From NCBI GenBank assembly GCA_031292175.1, contig JARLHQ010000027.1, positions 1 to 64,000 of the forward strand: a stretch of DNA of 64,000 nucleotides, in the 5' to 3' direction. How positions within the stretch are numbered: the first letter of the stretch is position 1; each line of letters opens with the position of its first letter. The notes below the pieces were generated by a model. That model ran no database searches. It had not been told where the DNA came from and worked only from the letters and a program-made list of their open reading frames with translations. Source of the DNA: Humidesulfovibrio sp. (GTDB lineage Bacteria > Desulfobacterota > Desulfovibrionia > Desulfovibrionales > Desulfovibrionaceae). The position numbers were made by a program, and so were the translations under genes. Below, piece after piece: positions 54,781-62,388 of the stretch.

Positions 54781-55356
54781 CTAGGCCTTGGCCACGCCAA
54801 GGAAGTTGGCCAGTAGTTTCGGGCCGTCCGGGGTCAAGATTGATTCCGGGTGGAACTGCACGCCGCTCCACGGACGGTCTGTGTAGCACATGCCCATGAC
54901 CTCGTCCTCCTTGGTCTTGGCGGTGACGCGCAGGAGCTCCGGGGCCTCGTGCGCCAGCACAATGAGCGAATGGTAGCGGCAGACCTCGAAGGGGTTGGGC
55001 AGCCCGGCGAAGATGTCCGTGCCGTCGTGCTCCACCATGCTCGTCTTGCCATGCATGATGCGGTCGGCGCGGACCACGCTGGCCCCGGCGAAATGCCCCA
55101 GGGTCTGGTGCCCCAGGCACACGCCGAGGGTCGGCACCTTGTGGTCCAGCAGCTCGAGGAACTTGAGGCAGTTGCCCGCGTTCTCCGGCCGACTGGGGCC
55201 GGGGGAGAGGCACACGCGGGAGAGACCCGCCACGAACGCGGGGTCCAGAAGCTCCGGGCGGTCGTTGCGCAGCACCACAGGCTCCGCCCCCAGTTGCTGG
55301 AAGGCCTGCACGAGGTTGAACGTGAAGGAGTCGAAGTTATCGATCAGCAAAAACAT
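54781..55356 (-). CDS. trpG: Anthranilate synthase glutaminase subunit
   Basis: Supplies ammonia from glutamine to TrpE. 191 residues: LLIDNFDSFTFNLVQ, catalytic Cys in GVCLGHQTLGH (about 80), and the His/Glu pair in VQFHPESILT (about 170). It overlaps the trpE end by 20 bases. Confidence 0.97.
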   Translation of the reverse strand: MFLLIDNFDSFTFNLVQAFQQLGAEPVVLRNDRPELLDPAFVAGLSRVCLSPGPSRPENAGNCLKFLELLDHKVPTLGVCLGHQTLGHFAGASVVRADRIMHGKTSMVEHDGTDIFAGLPNPFEVCRYHSLIVLAHEAPELLRVTAKTKEDEVMGMCYTDRPWSGVQFHPESILTPDGPKLLANFLGVAKA

Positions 55357-56749
55357 CGCCAACCCCCTTGGAGGAGAGAATCTCTTTGATGATGCGGGCC
55401 TTGTTGTTGCATTCCTGCCATTCCTTCTCCGGGTCGGAGTCGTACACCAGCCCGGCCCCGGCCTGCCAGTTGCACACGCCGTCGCGGAACCACATGCTGC
55501 GGATGGTGATGCCCGTCCCCAGATGCACCGGGCCCTTGCCCAGGCCCAGCCAGCCCATCGCGCCCGCATAGGGACCGCGCTCCTGTTTCTCCACCTGGGC
55601 GATGGTCTCCATGGCCCAGATCTTGGGTGCTCCGGAGACCGTGCCCGCCGGGAAGGTGGCCGTCAACACGTCGATGGCGTCCAGGTCCGCGCGCAGGTCG
55701 GCTTCGACGTAGGAGGTCAGGTGCATGACGTGGGAGAAACGCTCCACCTGCATGAACTTTGCGACCTCCACGCTGCCGGACTTGGCGATGCGCCCAAGGT
55801 CGTTGCGCCCCAGGTCCACGAGCATCACGTGCTCGGCGCGCTCCTTGGGGTCGGCCAAAAGCTCGCGCTCGAAGGCCATGTCCTGCGCCTCCGTGCCGCC
55901 GCGCGGCCGGGTGCCCGCGATGGGCCGGACCTCAAGCTTGCCCGCCTGGCAGTTGACCATCATCTCGGGCGAAGAGCCGAGCACCGTCTCTTCCTCGAAG
56001 CGCATGAAGAACATGAACGGCGAGGGGTTGGCCTGGCGCAGGCGGCGGTACACGCCGAAGGGCTGCCCCTTGAAGGGCGTCTGGAAGCGCACGGAGAACA
56101 CGAGCTGGATGCCCTCGCCCTCGGTGATGAGGCGCTTGGCCTCGCGCACCATCTCCATGTACTCCTCGCGCTCCGGCGTGGCCGTCGGCTCCTGGGTTTC
56201 CAGCTCAAAGGAGCCGACATCGCCGAGCCTGGCGGGCGCTGGCCCGCCGTTGTCGTCGAGCGAGAGATAGCAGCAGCGGTGGCGCAGGTGGTCGTAGAGC
56301 ACCGTCTGACCGGGCAGCACCAGGCGCACCTCGGCATCCTTCGGCGGCAAGGCCTTGAGCAGCTTTGGCTCCAGCATCCCGCCCACGCTGTAGCCCAGGT
56401 AGCCGTAAAGCGCACGGGTGAGCGCGGGCAAAGGCTCCTTGAGCGCGGGCTGCTCTATCTCCACCTGCGGGAGGAGCTTGCGCAAGCCTTCCATGAACGG
56501 CAGTCCGGCCAGGGGCTTCAAGCCCGCCAGACGTTCGTCGCGGATGTCCAGCGCGAGGTTGCCGTCCTTCTGGGTGGCGATGAGCCGGAAGTCCCAGGCG
56601 ATGAGGCTGTAGCGGCCCAGACGGCCGTCCACCTCGGCGCTTTCCAGCAGGATGCCGGGCTGGTCGCCCACCAGGCCCAGGTACAGGCTGATGGGCGTCT
56701 GCACGTCGGCCGGGAGCCACTTCCCGTAATGCTTCAAATGAATGTCCAT
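55337..56749 (-). CDS. trpE: Anthranilate synthase component I
   Basis: Commits chorismate to tryptophan. 470 residues. ILLESAEVDGRLGRYS contains the LLES motif that binds Trp for feedback inhibition (about 35). RPIAGTRPRG, GTVSGAPKIWAMETI and the terminal IRSMWFRDGV segment form the active site. ATG at 56749 follows ACGGAGGAAGC. Just upstream a terminator and a matching antiterminator use the Trp-Trp-Trp end of tyrA, evidence for control by Trp at this junction. Confidence 0.97.
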   Translation of the reverse strand: MDIHLKHYGKWLPADVQTPISLYLGLVGDQPGILLESAEVDGRLGRYSLIAWDFRLIATQKDGNLALDIRDERLAGLKPLAGLPFMEGLRKLLPQVEIEQPALKEPLPALTRALYGYLGYSVGGMLEPKLLKALPPKDAEVRLVLPGQTVLYDHLRHRCCYLSLDDNGGPAPARLGDVGSFELETQEPTATPEREEYMEMVREAKRLITEGEGIQLVFSVRFQTPFKGQPFGVYRRLRQANPSPFMFFMRFEEETVLGSSPEMMVNCQAGKLEVRPIAGTRPRGGTEAQDMAFERELLADPKERAEHVMLVDLGRNDLGRIAKSGSVEVAKFMQVERFSHVMHLTSYVEADLRADLDAIDVLTATFPAGTVSGAPKIWAMETIAQVEKQERGPYAGAMGWLGLGKGPVHLGTGITIRSMWFRDGVCNWQAGAGLVYDSDPEKEWQECNNKARIIKEILSSKGVGDVFADR

Positions 56750-56766
56750 GCTTCCTCCGTTGCGTG

Positions 56767-56847
56767 AAAAAAAACGGCCGCGCCCCACCCTGGGACGCGG
56801 CCAACACTGTACCAATCGTTTTCGCCGTCAGGCGAAAGCCGCGTCCC
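56767..56847 (-). promoter_or_regulatory. tyrA-trpE attenuator read from the end of tyrA
   Basis: Terminator: 11-bp arms 56792-56802 and 56776-56786 (one G-U), then T8 (A-run 56767-56774). Antiterminator: GGGACGCGGC (56838-56847, starting at the last base of the tyrA stop) is the exact complement of GCCGCGTCCC (56792-56801) in the terminator 5' arm. A 7-bp hairpin (TTTCGCC-TGAC-GGCGAAA, 56820-56837) bridges the two. Trp codons at 56862-56870 in tyrA are the sensing site. A ribosome at the tyrA stop would cover 56838-56847; one stalled on the Trp codons would not. Confidence 0.85.
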
Positions 56848-57641
56848 TATGCCATGTCGCGCCACCACCAGGAGGCCCTGGCGGAAAGCAGGTCGAGATC
56901 GCCCCCGGCGGCCAAGTCCAGGTAGGCCGTGAACTGGCGCACGGTCTCCAGCAGGAAGGGGTTGTCCTCGGCGATGAGCTGGAACAGCTCGCGGTCTTTC
57001 GTCAGCATCTTGCGCGCGGCTTCAAGCCTGCGCTCAAACGACGGCGTGCGGAAATTCTCGATGCCCGGGGTCTGCCGGGCGGCGGCCAGGTAGGCCACGG
57101 TGGTGATGAAGTTGAGCCCCTGCACCACGGCCATGGCGCGGTCGTGCTCCTCCGCGGTGCTGGCGAAGGTCGTGAAGCCCGCGCGGGCAAACACGTCGCT
57201 CACGGCCTCGGCGGCGCCCTCGCCCCGTCCGGGTGTTACGGCCACACGCGGCTCGAAGCCTTCCGGGATCACCGGCCCGAAAAGCGGATGCGTGCCCACC
57301 ACCGGGCCGCTGTAGGTTTCGAGCATCTGGGCCAGCGGGTTCACCTTCACGGAGCACACGTCGCAGAGGATGGCCCCCTGGGGCATGAACGGAACCAGGC
57401 GCTCGGCAACCTCGCGCGTGGCCGTCACGGGCACGGAGATGAGCACAAGATCGGCGGGGCCTTCCAGGCCGGAGAACGCGGCGCGGATGGCCTCGTCCGT
57501 GTATGGCCGGTCCAGGCTCGTCACCACGTACCCGGCCTTGTGGAAGGCGCGCACGAAGAGCGCCCCCATCTGGCCGCGAGCGCCGACTACCGCAATAGTG
57601 CGGACGGACATGCTCCTGCTCCCACGGGCGGCCATGCTCAT
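56847..57641 (-). CDS. tyrA: Prephenate dehydrogenase with Trp-Trp-Trp tail
   Basis: Makes 4-hydroxyphenylpyruvate for tyrosine. 264 residues: Rossmann start TIAVVGARGQMGALFVRAF, SVPVTATREV, GTHPLFGPVIPEGF and a helical dimer domain. No chorismate mutase or ACT domain. It starts with ATG at 57641, overlapping the aroA stop by ATGA; a Met two codons on is possible. The end, LSARASWWWRDMA, has three consecutive Trp codons four codons before the stop, positioned for the trpE attenuator. Confidence 0.95.
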   Translation of the reverse strand: MSMAARGSRSMSVRTIAVVGARGQMGALFVRAFHKAGYVVTSLDRPYTDEAIRAAFSGLEGPADLVLISVPVTATREVAERLVPFMPQGAILCDVCSVKVNPLAQMLETYSGPVVGTHPLFGPVIPEGFEPRVAVTPGRGEGAAEAVSDVFARAGFTTFASTAEEHDRAMAVVQGLNFITTVAYLAAARQTPGIENFRTPSFERRLEAARKMLTKDRELFQLIAEDNPFLLETVRQFTAYLDLAAGGDLDLLSARASWWWRDMA

Positions 57642-59017
57642 GCCTTGGCTCCTTTCGCCGCCGCGGCGATGGGCGCGAAGGCGTCCCAGAAGCCGGGGAA
57701 GCTCTTGGCCACGCAGCCGGGCTTGTCGAACACCGGCGTGATGCCCGCCAGGGTGAAGAGCGCCGGGCCCATGACCAAACGGTGGTCCGCGTAGGTGCAG
57801 AATTCGATGCGCCGTCCGGCCAGGAGCGGCGCGGGCGTGACGACCAGACCGTCGGGAAGGATCTCCGTGCCGCAGCCGGTCTTGGCGATCTCCGTCGCCA
57901 GGGCCTGCAGGCGGTCGCTCTCCTTGATGCGCAGGTGCGCCACGTTGACAATGGTCGTGGGGCCTTCCGCGAAGCAGGCGGCCACGGCGACCGTGGGCAC
58001 CAGGTCCGGGCAGGCGCCCATGTCCACATGCACGCCGCGCAGGCGGCCGCTCTCCGGGCCGGACACGGTGACGGTCTCCACGCCGTTTTCCGCATCCCAG
58101 GCCACGCGCGCGCCCATGGCCGCGAGGATGTCCAGGATGGCGCGGTCGCCCTGGAGCGAGCCCTGGCGCAGGCCGGTCACACACACGGGCGTTTGTCCCA
58201 CCGCCCCGGCGGCCAGAAAGTAGGAGGCATTGCTCCAGTCGCCCTCCACCTGAAGAGTGCGCGGCTGGTAGCGGCCGGGCGCGACCTGGAAGCGCAGACG
58301 TCCGGGCGCGGCGCTGCTGACCGTGGCGTAGTCCACGGGGGCGAAGCGGTCCCCGGAGAGCGCCTCCACCACGGCGGGCACGCCGAAGTCGGCCATGGTC
58401 TGGAGGGTCAGGGACACGTAGGGCCAGGACACGGCCTTTTCACCGCCGATGCCGATGGTCAGCGGGCCGCGCGCCAACGGCGCGGCCAGGAGCACGCCCG
58501 AAAGGTACTGGCTGCTCTCCTCCAGGCGCACGTCCGCCTCGCCGCCGGGCAGCCCCGTGGTCTCGATGACCACAGGCGGGTAGCCGGGCTTTTCCTCGAA
58601 GCGGAAGCGCACGCCAAGCGGCTCAAGCGCCCGGGCGGGCTCGCCCAGAGGACGCTCGTGCATGCGCCCCTCGCCGTGGATGCGGAAACTCCCCCGGCCA
58701 GCGGCCACGACCCCGGCCAGCAGGCGGCAGGTGGTGCCGCTTTCGCCCACGTTCAGGTCGGCGGGGGCGCCGCTCCCGACACCAAGCGGACCGCCCTGCG
58801 GACCATCGGCCATGCCCGCGACCACGTATTCGCCGGGGGCCACGCGCTTGAAGCACGCGCCGCAGGCCGTCAGGCAGCCCATGGTCCGCGCCGTGTCCTG
58901 ACTTTCCAGGACACCCGTGAGGCGGCTTTCCCCGTTCGCCAGGGCCGCGCCGATGAGCGCGCGGTGCGACAGGGACTTGGAGGCCGGAGCCTGGACGCGG
59001 ATCACCGTCTCGCCCAT
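57638..59017 (-). CDS. aroA: EPSP synthase (3-phosphoshikimate 1-carboxyvinyltransferase)
   Basis: Sixth shikimate step: joins PEP to shikimate-3-phosphate. 459 residues. APASKSLSHRALIGAAL (His where Asn is usual) and NVGESGTTCRLLAG form the substrate sites; LRIKESDRLQALATEI and TYADHRLVMGPAL are the C-terminal signature. ATG at 59017 overlaps the pheA stop as TGATG. Confidence 0.96.
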   Translation of the reverse strand: MGETVIRVQAPASKSLSHRALIGAALANGESRLTGVLESQDTARTMGCLTACGACFKRVAPGEYVVAGMADGPQGGPLGVGSGAPADLNVGESGTTCRLLAGVVAAGRGSFRIHGEGRMHERPLGEPARALEPLGVRFRFEEKPGYPPVVIETTGLPGGEADVRLEESSQYLSGVLLAAPLARGPLTIGIGGEKAVSWPYVSLTLQTMADFGVPAVVEALSGDRFAPVDYATVSSAAPGRLRFQVAPGRYQPRTLQVEGDWSNASYFLAAGAVGQTPVCVTGLRQGSLQGDRAILDILAAMGARVAWDAENGVETVTVSGPESGRLRGVHVDMGACPDLVPTVAVAACFAEGPTTIVNVAHLRIKESDRLQALATEIAKTGCGTEILPDGLVVTPAPLLAGRRIEFCTYADHRLVMGPALFTLAGITPVFDKPGCVAKSFPGFWDAFAPIAAAAKGAKA

Positions 59018-60144
59018 CACTGCCTCCCGCCCGCGTTCAGATGCGGCCCAGAGGGGTACGAGCCCAGGATGCGCAGGGTGTGGCACTTTTCCCGCAGGTC
59101 TGCCAGGAAGCTGTCGTACTCCATGCGCGAAAGGTCGCACTCCAGGTCGGTGAAAAACACATACTTCCACTTCTCGCCGCGCAGGGGCCGCGACTCCAGC
59201 TTGGTGATGTTGATGGCCCGGCCCGCGAAGGTGTCGAGCACGCCCGCCAGCGCGCCAGGCTTGTCCGGCACGGTGAAGAGCAGCGACGTCTTGTCGCGGT
59301 TGCCGCCCTCGCTCACGCGCGGACCGATGACGAGGAAGCGCGTCCAGTTGTCGGGCAAATCCTCGATGTGCGCGGCCAGGATGTTCAGCCCATAGCGCTC
59401 GGCCAGACTGATGTGTCCGATGGTGGCGACCTCGGGGCCGCGCTCGGCCGCGATCTCCGCCGCCGCCGCCGTGCTGCTTTCCGGCACCAGGGTGCGGCCG
59501 GGCAGATTGTCCTTGAGCCAGCCGGAGCACTGGTCCAGCGGCTGCGGGTGGGAGTGCACCTCCTTCACCTCGGCCGGAGACTTGGCCTTGCCCATCAGGC
59601 AATGGGTGATGCGGCAGAACAGCTCGGCCTGGACATACACCGGGAAGAGCATGAACAGGTCCACCACCTGGCCCACCGTGCCCTGGAGCGAATTCTCCAG
59701 GGGGATGACGCCCAGTTCGGCCTCGCCGTCGGCCACGGCGCGGAAGATCTCCTCAAAGTTGGCCTTGGGCGTCAGCTCCGCGCTGCGGCCCATGTACTCA
59801 AGCCCCGCGAAGTAGCTGAAGGTGCCCTCCGGCCCCAGGTAGACCACACGCTCCGGGCGCTGCAGCCGGCGCGAGGAGCTCATGATCTCGCGGTAGATGG
59901 CGTGCAGGTGGGTCTCCGGCAGGGGGCCGGGGTTCAGCTTGGCCAGCCGGTCCATGACCTCCCGTTCGCGGAAGGGCTTGAACACCGTGTCCGGCGAGTC
60001 CTTCTTGGCCCGGCCCACGCCGATGCTGATGGCCGCGCGGCGGTTCAGAAGATCCACAATGCCGTCGTCCAGGCGGTCGATCTCCGAGCGCAGGGCGGCC
60101 AGGTCCGTGGCCTCGGTCGATTTGTCGTTGCCGTCGCCGCTCAC
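59017..60144 (-). CDS. pheA: Bifunctional chorismate mutase / prephenate dehydratase
   Basis: Makes phenylpyruvate. 375 residues: AroQ chorismate mutase (LRSEIDRLDDGIVDLLNRRA, about 15-95), prephenate dehydratase (VYLGPEGTFSYFA, ENSLQGTVGQVVDLF, WTRFLVIG), and an ACT domain (PDKPGALAGVLDTFAGRAINITKLESRP) that binds Phe for feedback control. Start is GTG at 60144. It overlaps aroA by one base. Confidence 0.97.
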   Translation of the reverse strand: MSGDGNDKSTEATDLAALRSEIDRLDDGIVDLLNRRAAISIGVGRAKKDSPDTVFKPFREREVMDRLAKLNPGPLPETHLHAIYREIMSSSRRLQRPERVVYLGPEGTFSYFAGLEYMGRSAELTPKANFEEIFRAVADGEAELGVIPLENSLQGTVGQVVDLFMLFPVYVQAELFCRITHCLMGKAKSPAEVKEVHSHPQPLDQCSGWLKDNLPGRTLVPESSTAAAAEIAAERGPEVATIGHISLAERYGLNILAAHIEDLPDNWTRFLVIGPRVSEGGNRDKTSLLFTVPDKPGALAGVLDTFAGRAINITKLESRPLRGEKWKYVFFTDLECDLSRMEYDSFLADLREKCHTLRILGSYPSGPHLNAGGRQ

Positions 60145-60146
60145 GC

Positions 60147-61133
60147 CTAGCCCTCCTTGATGTCTTCGCAGATGCGCATGCCGAAATGGCGGCCCGCCAC
60201 GTCGGTGCGGCAGAGGATCTCGTCGCCGGGCTTCAGATTCACCACGCTGATGGGATTGCCGTCCACGCCGGTGACGCGGATGGTCTCCGCGTTCTGCAGA
60301 AACACCTGGCCAAAGACGTCGCAGCCGTCAGGCGTCTGCACCTTGGCGGTGATCTTGAGCATGGGCCGGACCTCGATCTTCACCCGGCCCACGGTGGTCA
60401 GGCTGGTCTTGCCGTCGGCCCCGACGATAAGCACCTCGCGCCCGGCGGAAAGCTCCTCCAGGTAGCAGGTCTTGTCGCCCGGCAGCACGGCGTAGGCATG
60501 CACGGCGCCCGCGTTGACGCGGAAGGGCCGCGCGGCCACGTAGGGGTTGGACTCGGTCTCCGCGTGCACCAGGAAGGTGAAGGCGCTGGAGTTGCCCACG
60601 AGCATCCCCTGCCCGCGCCGGAGCATGGAGATGGTGTCCACGCAGACGCGGTGCCCCAGGCCAGCGGAGGCGATCTCCGTCACAGTGGCGCGCTGCAGGT
60701 CAAGCCGCCCCTGGGAGAGCTTCAGCTCGGCCACAATGGCCTTGAGATCCGCGGCGGCCTCCGGCAGGACGACGATCATATCCGCCCCGCGCTCCAGGAT
60801 GCCCGCGGCGAGCACCGCGCGGTCGAAGCTCTCGCACTCCAGCCCCAGGCCGGAAGCCTGGGCCAGAATGTTCTCCACCGGGATGATCTCCCAGCCTTTG
60901 GCCAGGGAAACCTGCCGCCCGGCGAGAAGCTTGTCCGTGGCGGCCTGCTCGTCCGCCTTGGAGTTAAGCGGCAGCGTGGGCAACTCGGCCTCGGTGAGCA
61001 CCTCCACCCGGCCCAGGGCGCGCACGTCATCGGCCTTGGCGGCCTCGGTCACAATGGCGTCCACCCCGGACTCCAGGGCCAGCGTCACCAATTTTTTCTG
61101 AAAGGGCACAGCCTTGAAGATAATCTTCTTCAT
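60147..61133 (-). CDS. 3-Dehydroquinate synthase II (archaeal type)
   Basis: AroB'-type enzyme (MJ1249 family) that oxidatively deaminates and cyclises ADH to 3-dehydroquinate with NAD. 328 residues with GVDAIVTEAAKADDVRALG, the central GLGHRVCVDTISMLRRGQGMLVGNSS (read as GHRVCVDT and GQGMLVGNSS) and FRVNAGAVHAYAVLPG. Common in archaea and in Desulfovibrio, where it replaces AroB. ATG at 61133, or GTG one codon earlier. It follows the ADH synthase by a few bases. Confidence 0.93.
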   Translation of the reverse strand: MKKIIFKAVPFQKKLVTLALESGVDAIVTEAAKADDVRALGRVEVLTEAELPTLPLNSKADEQAATDKLLAGRQVSLAKGWEIIPVENILAQASGLGLECESFDRAVLAAGILERGADMIVVLPEAAADLKAIVAELKLSQGRLDLQRATVTEIASAGLGHRVCVDTISMLRRGQGMLVGNSSAFTFLVHAETESNPYVAARPFRVNAGAVHAYAVLPGDKTCYLEELSAGREVLIVGADGKTSLTTVGRVKIEVRPMLKITAKVQTPDGCDVFGQVFLQNAETIRVTGVDGNPISVVNLKPGDEILCRTDVAGRHFGMRICEDIKEG

Positions 61134-61138
61134 CACGC

Positions 61139-61942
61139 CTATTCCTTGCCCGCGAGCATTTCCAGGGCATCGTCCACAGCCACGTCCTCATGCACGACCT
61201 TGGAGAGGGCCTGGCAGAGGATGGCCGGATTCTTGTGCTGGAACACGTTGCGTCCCACGGACAGGCCGGAGCCGCCCGCGCTGATGGAGTCGTGCACCAT
61301 CTGCAGGAAGGCGCGGGTGCTGTCGAGTTTGGGCCCGCCGGCGATGACCACGGGCACGCAGCAGGAGTCCACCACATGGCCGAAGGTGTCCATGTCGCCG
61401 GTGTAGGGGACCTTCACCACGTCCGCGCCAAGCTCCACGCCGACGCGCGCGCAGTGGGCCACGATCTCTGGATCAAACTCGCTGCGCACCTTGGGGCCGC
61501 GGGCGTACACCATGGCCAGCACCGGGATGCCCCAGCTCTGGGCGATGGAGGTCACCTGGCCGAAGTCGGAGAGCATTTTGGCCTCGGTCTCGTCGCCCAG
61601 GTTCACATGCACGCTCACGGCGTCCGCGCCGAGGCGGATGGCGTCTTCAACAGTGCCGACAAGGGTCTTGGCGTTGGGGAAGGGGGAGAGGGTGGTGCTG
61701 GCGGAGAGGTGGACGATGAGGCCGATGTCTTTGCCCTGGCTTCTATGCCCGCACCGGACAAGGCCCTTGTGCATGAGCACCGCGTTGGCCCCGCCCTCGA
61801 CGATGGCGCCCACGGCCTGGCGCATGTCCACGATGCCGGCGATGGGCCCCACGGTGGTGCCGTGGTCCATGGGCACGATGATGGTGCGTTTGGTGTCACG
61901 GTTGAAAATACGTTCCAGTCTGATGGCTTTTCCGATGTGCAT
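61139..61942 (-). CDS. ADH synthase (2-amino-3,7-dideoxy-heptulosonate synthase)
   Basis: Archaeal-type entry to the shikimate pathway (MJ0400 family): transaldol condensation giving ADH, bypassing DAHP synthase. 267-residue class I aldolase barrel. [15 protein letters not shown] is the family signature; the Schiff-base Lys is in VVKVPYTGD (about 175), and [11 protein letters not shown] binds phosphate. ATG at 61942 has GGAGG 5 bases upstream. First gene of the 12-gene operon, behind an aromatic-peptide attenuator. Confidence 0.95.
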   Translation of the reverse strand: MHIGKAIRLERIFNRDTKRTIIVPMDHGTTVGPIAGIVDMRQAVGAIVEGGANAVLMHKGLVRCGHRSQGKDIGLIVHLSASTTLSPFPNAKTLVGTVEDAIRLGADAVSVHVNLGDETEAKMLSDFGQVTSIAQSWGIPVLAMVYARGPKVRSEFDPEIVAHCARVGVELGADVVKVPYTGDMDTFGHVVDSCCVPVVIAGGPKLDSTRAFLQMVHDSISAGGSGLSVGRNVFQHKNPAILCQALSKVVHEDVAVDDALEMLAGKE

Positions 61943-62011
61943 GGCGTCCTCCGGTGGACTGGGGTTGCGTCTCGTCAAGCGGAACTGTGTGGCGTGGCCG
62001 GCGGTGAAATT

Positions 62012-62046
62012 AAAAAAAGGGCCGCCGGCTTTCGCCTGCGGCCCTT
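62012..62046 (-). terminator. Attenuator terminator of the aromatic operon
   Basis: Minus-strand stem AAGGGCCGC-A-GGC, GAAA loop, GCC-G-GCGGCCCTT, then T7 (A-run 62012-62018). Its 5' arm CGCCTGCGGCC (plus strand 62033-62043) is the exact partner of 62097-62107 inside the leader peptide, an 11-nt antiterminator. Confidence 0.92.
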
Positions 62047-62079
62047 CCTGAAGAGGCTTTGGTTAACGTCCTGTCTCCG

Positions 62080-62175
62080 TCAACAAACCTCTCCCAGGCC
62101 GCAGGCGCGGCTAAACCAATAATACCAGTACTGGCTAAAGGAAAAGGAGGTATTGTTGGCACGGGATAGGTTCAT
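62080..62175 (-). CDS. Aromatic leader peptide of the shikimate/trp operon
   Basis: A 31-codon frame beginning MNLSRANNT and continuing SFSFSQYWYYWFSRACG; three Phe, three Tyr and two Trp in residues 11-21. Segment 1 (GCCGC, 62107-62111) can pair with segment 2 (GCGGC, 62098-62102); segment 2 with its flanks can instead pair 11 nt with the terminator 5' arm. Stalling at the Tyr/Trp codons 18-20 would cover segment 1 and free segment 2. There is no binding site, and the ATG is 8 bases past the predicted -10, so the mRNA may be nearly leaderless. Confidence 0.92.
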   Translation of the reverse strand: MNLSRANNTSFSFSQYWYYWFSRACGLGEVC

Positions 62176-62183
62176 GGGGAAAG

Positions 62184-62212
62184 TGTTTACCCGCAGCTTT
62201 TTGGTCTGTCAA
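62184..62212 (-). promoter_or_regulatory. Promoter of the aromatic operon
   Basis: Minus-strand TTGACA (62207-62212), 17-base spacer, TAAACA (62184-62189). Transcription would start about 62177, one or two bases before the leader ATG. Confidence 0.75.
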
Positions 62213-62388
62213 TAGTTTTATTAACGATTTATCCCTTCCTAGATTTATCCATTTGTGTGTAGATGCTCATTTTGTTTACACATAATTGTTCACAACTCCG
62301 ACGCAACCGGTCGTGGATATCAACAAAAATCAACAATTGCCCATAGCTGACACAATGGTCCGAGTCTTGCTCATTGAGTACTCACACT

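Noticed and set aside
62130-62200. A plus-strand AAAAGGAGG followed by TTG opposite the aromatic leader peptide
   Set aside because: It is the complement of the CCTCC within the leader frame; the plus-strand frame has no family-like sequence, while the minus-strand leader, promoter and terminator fit together.
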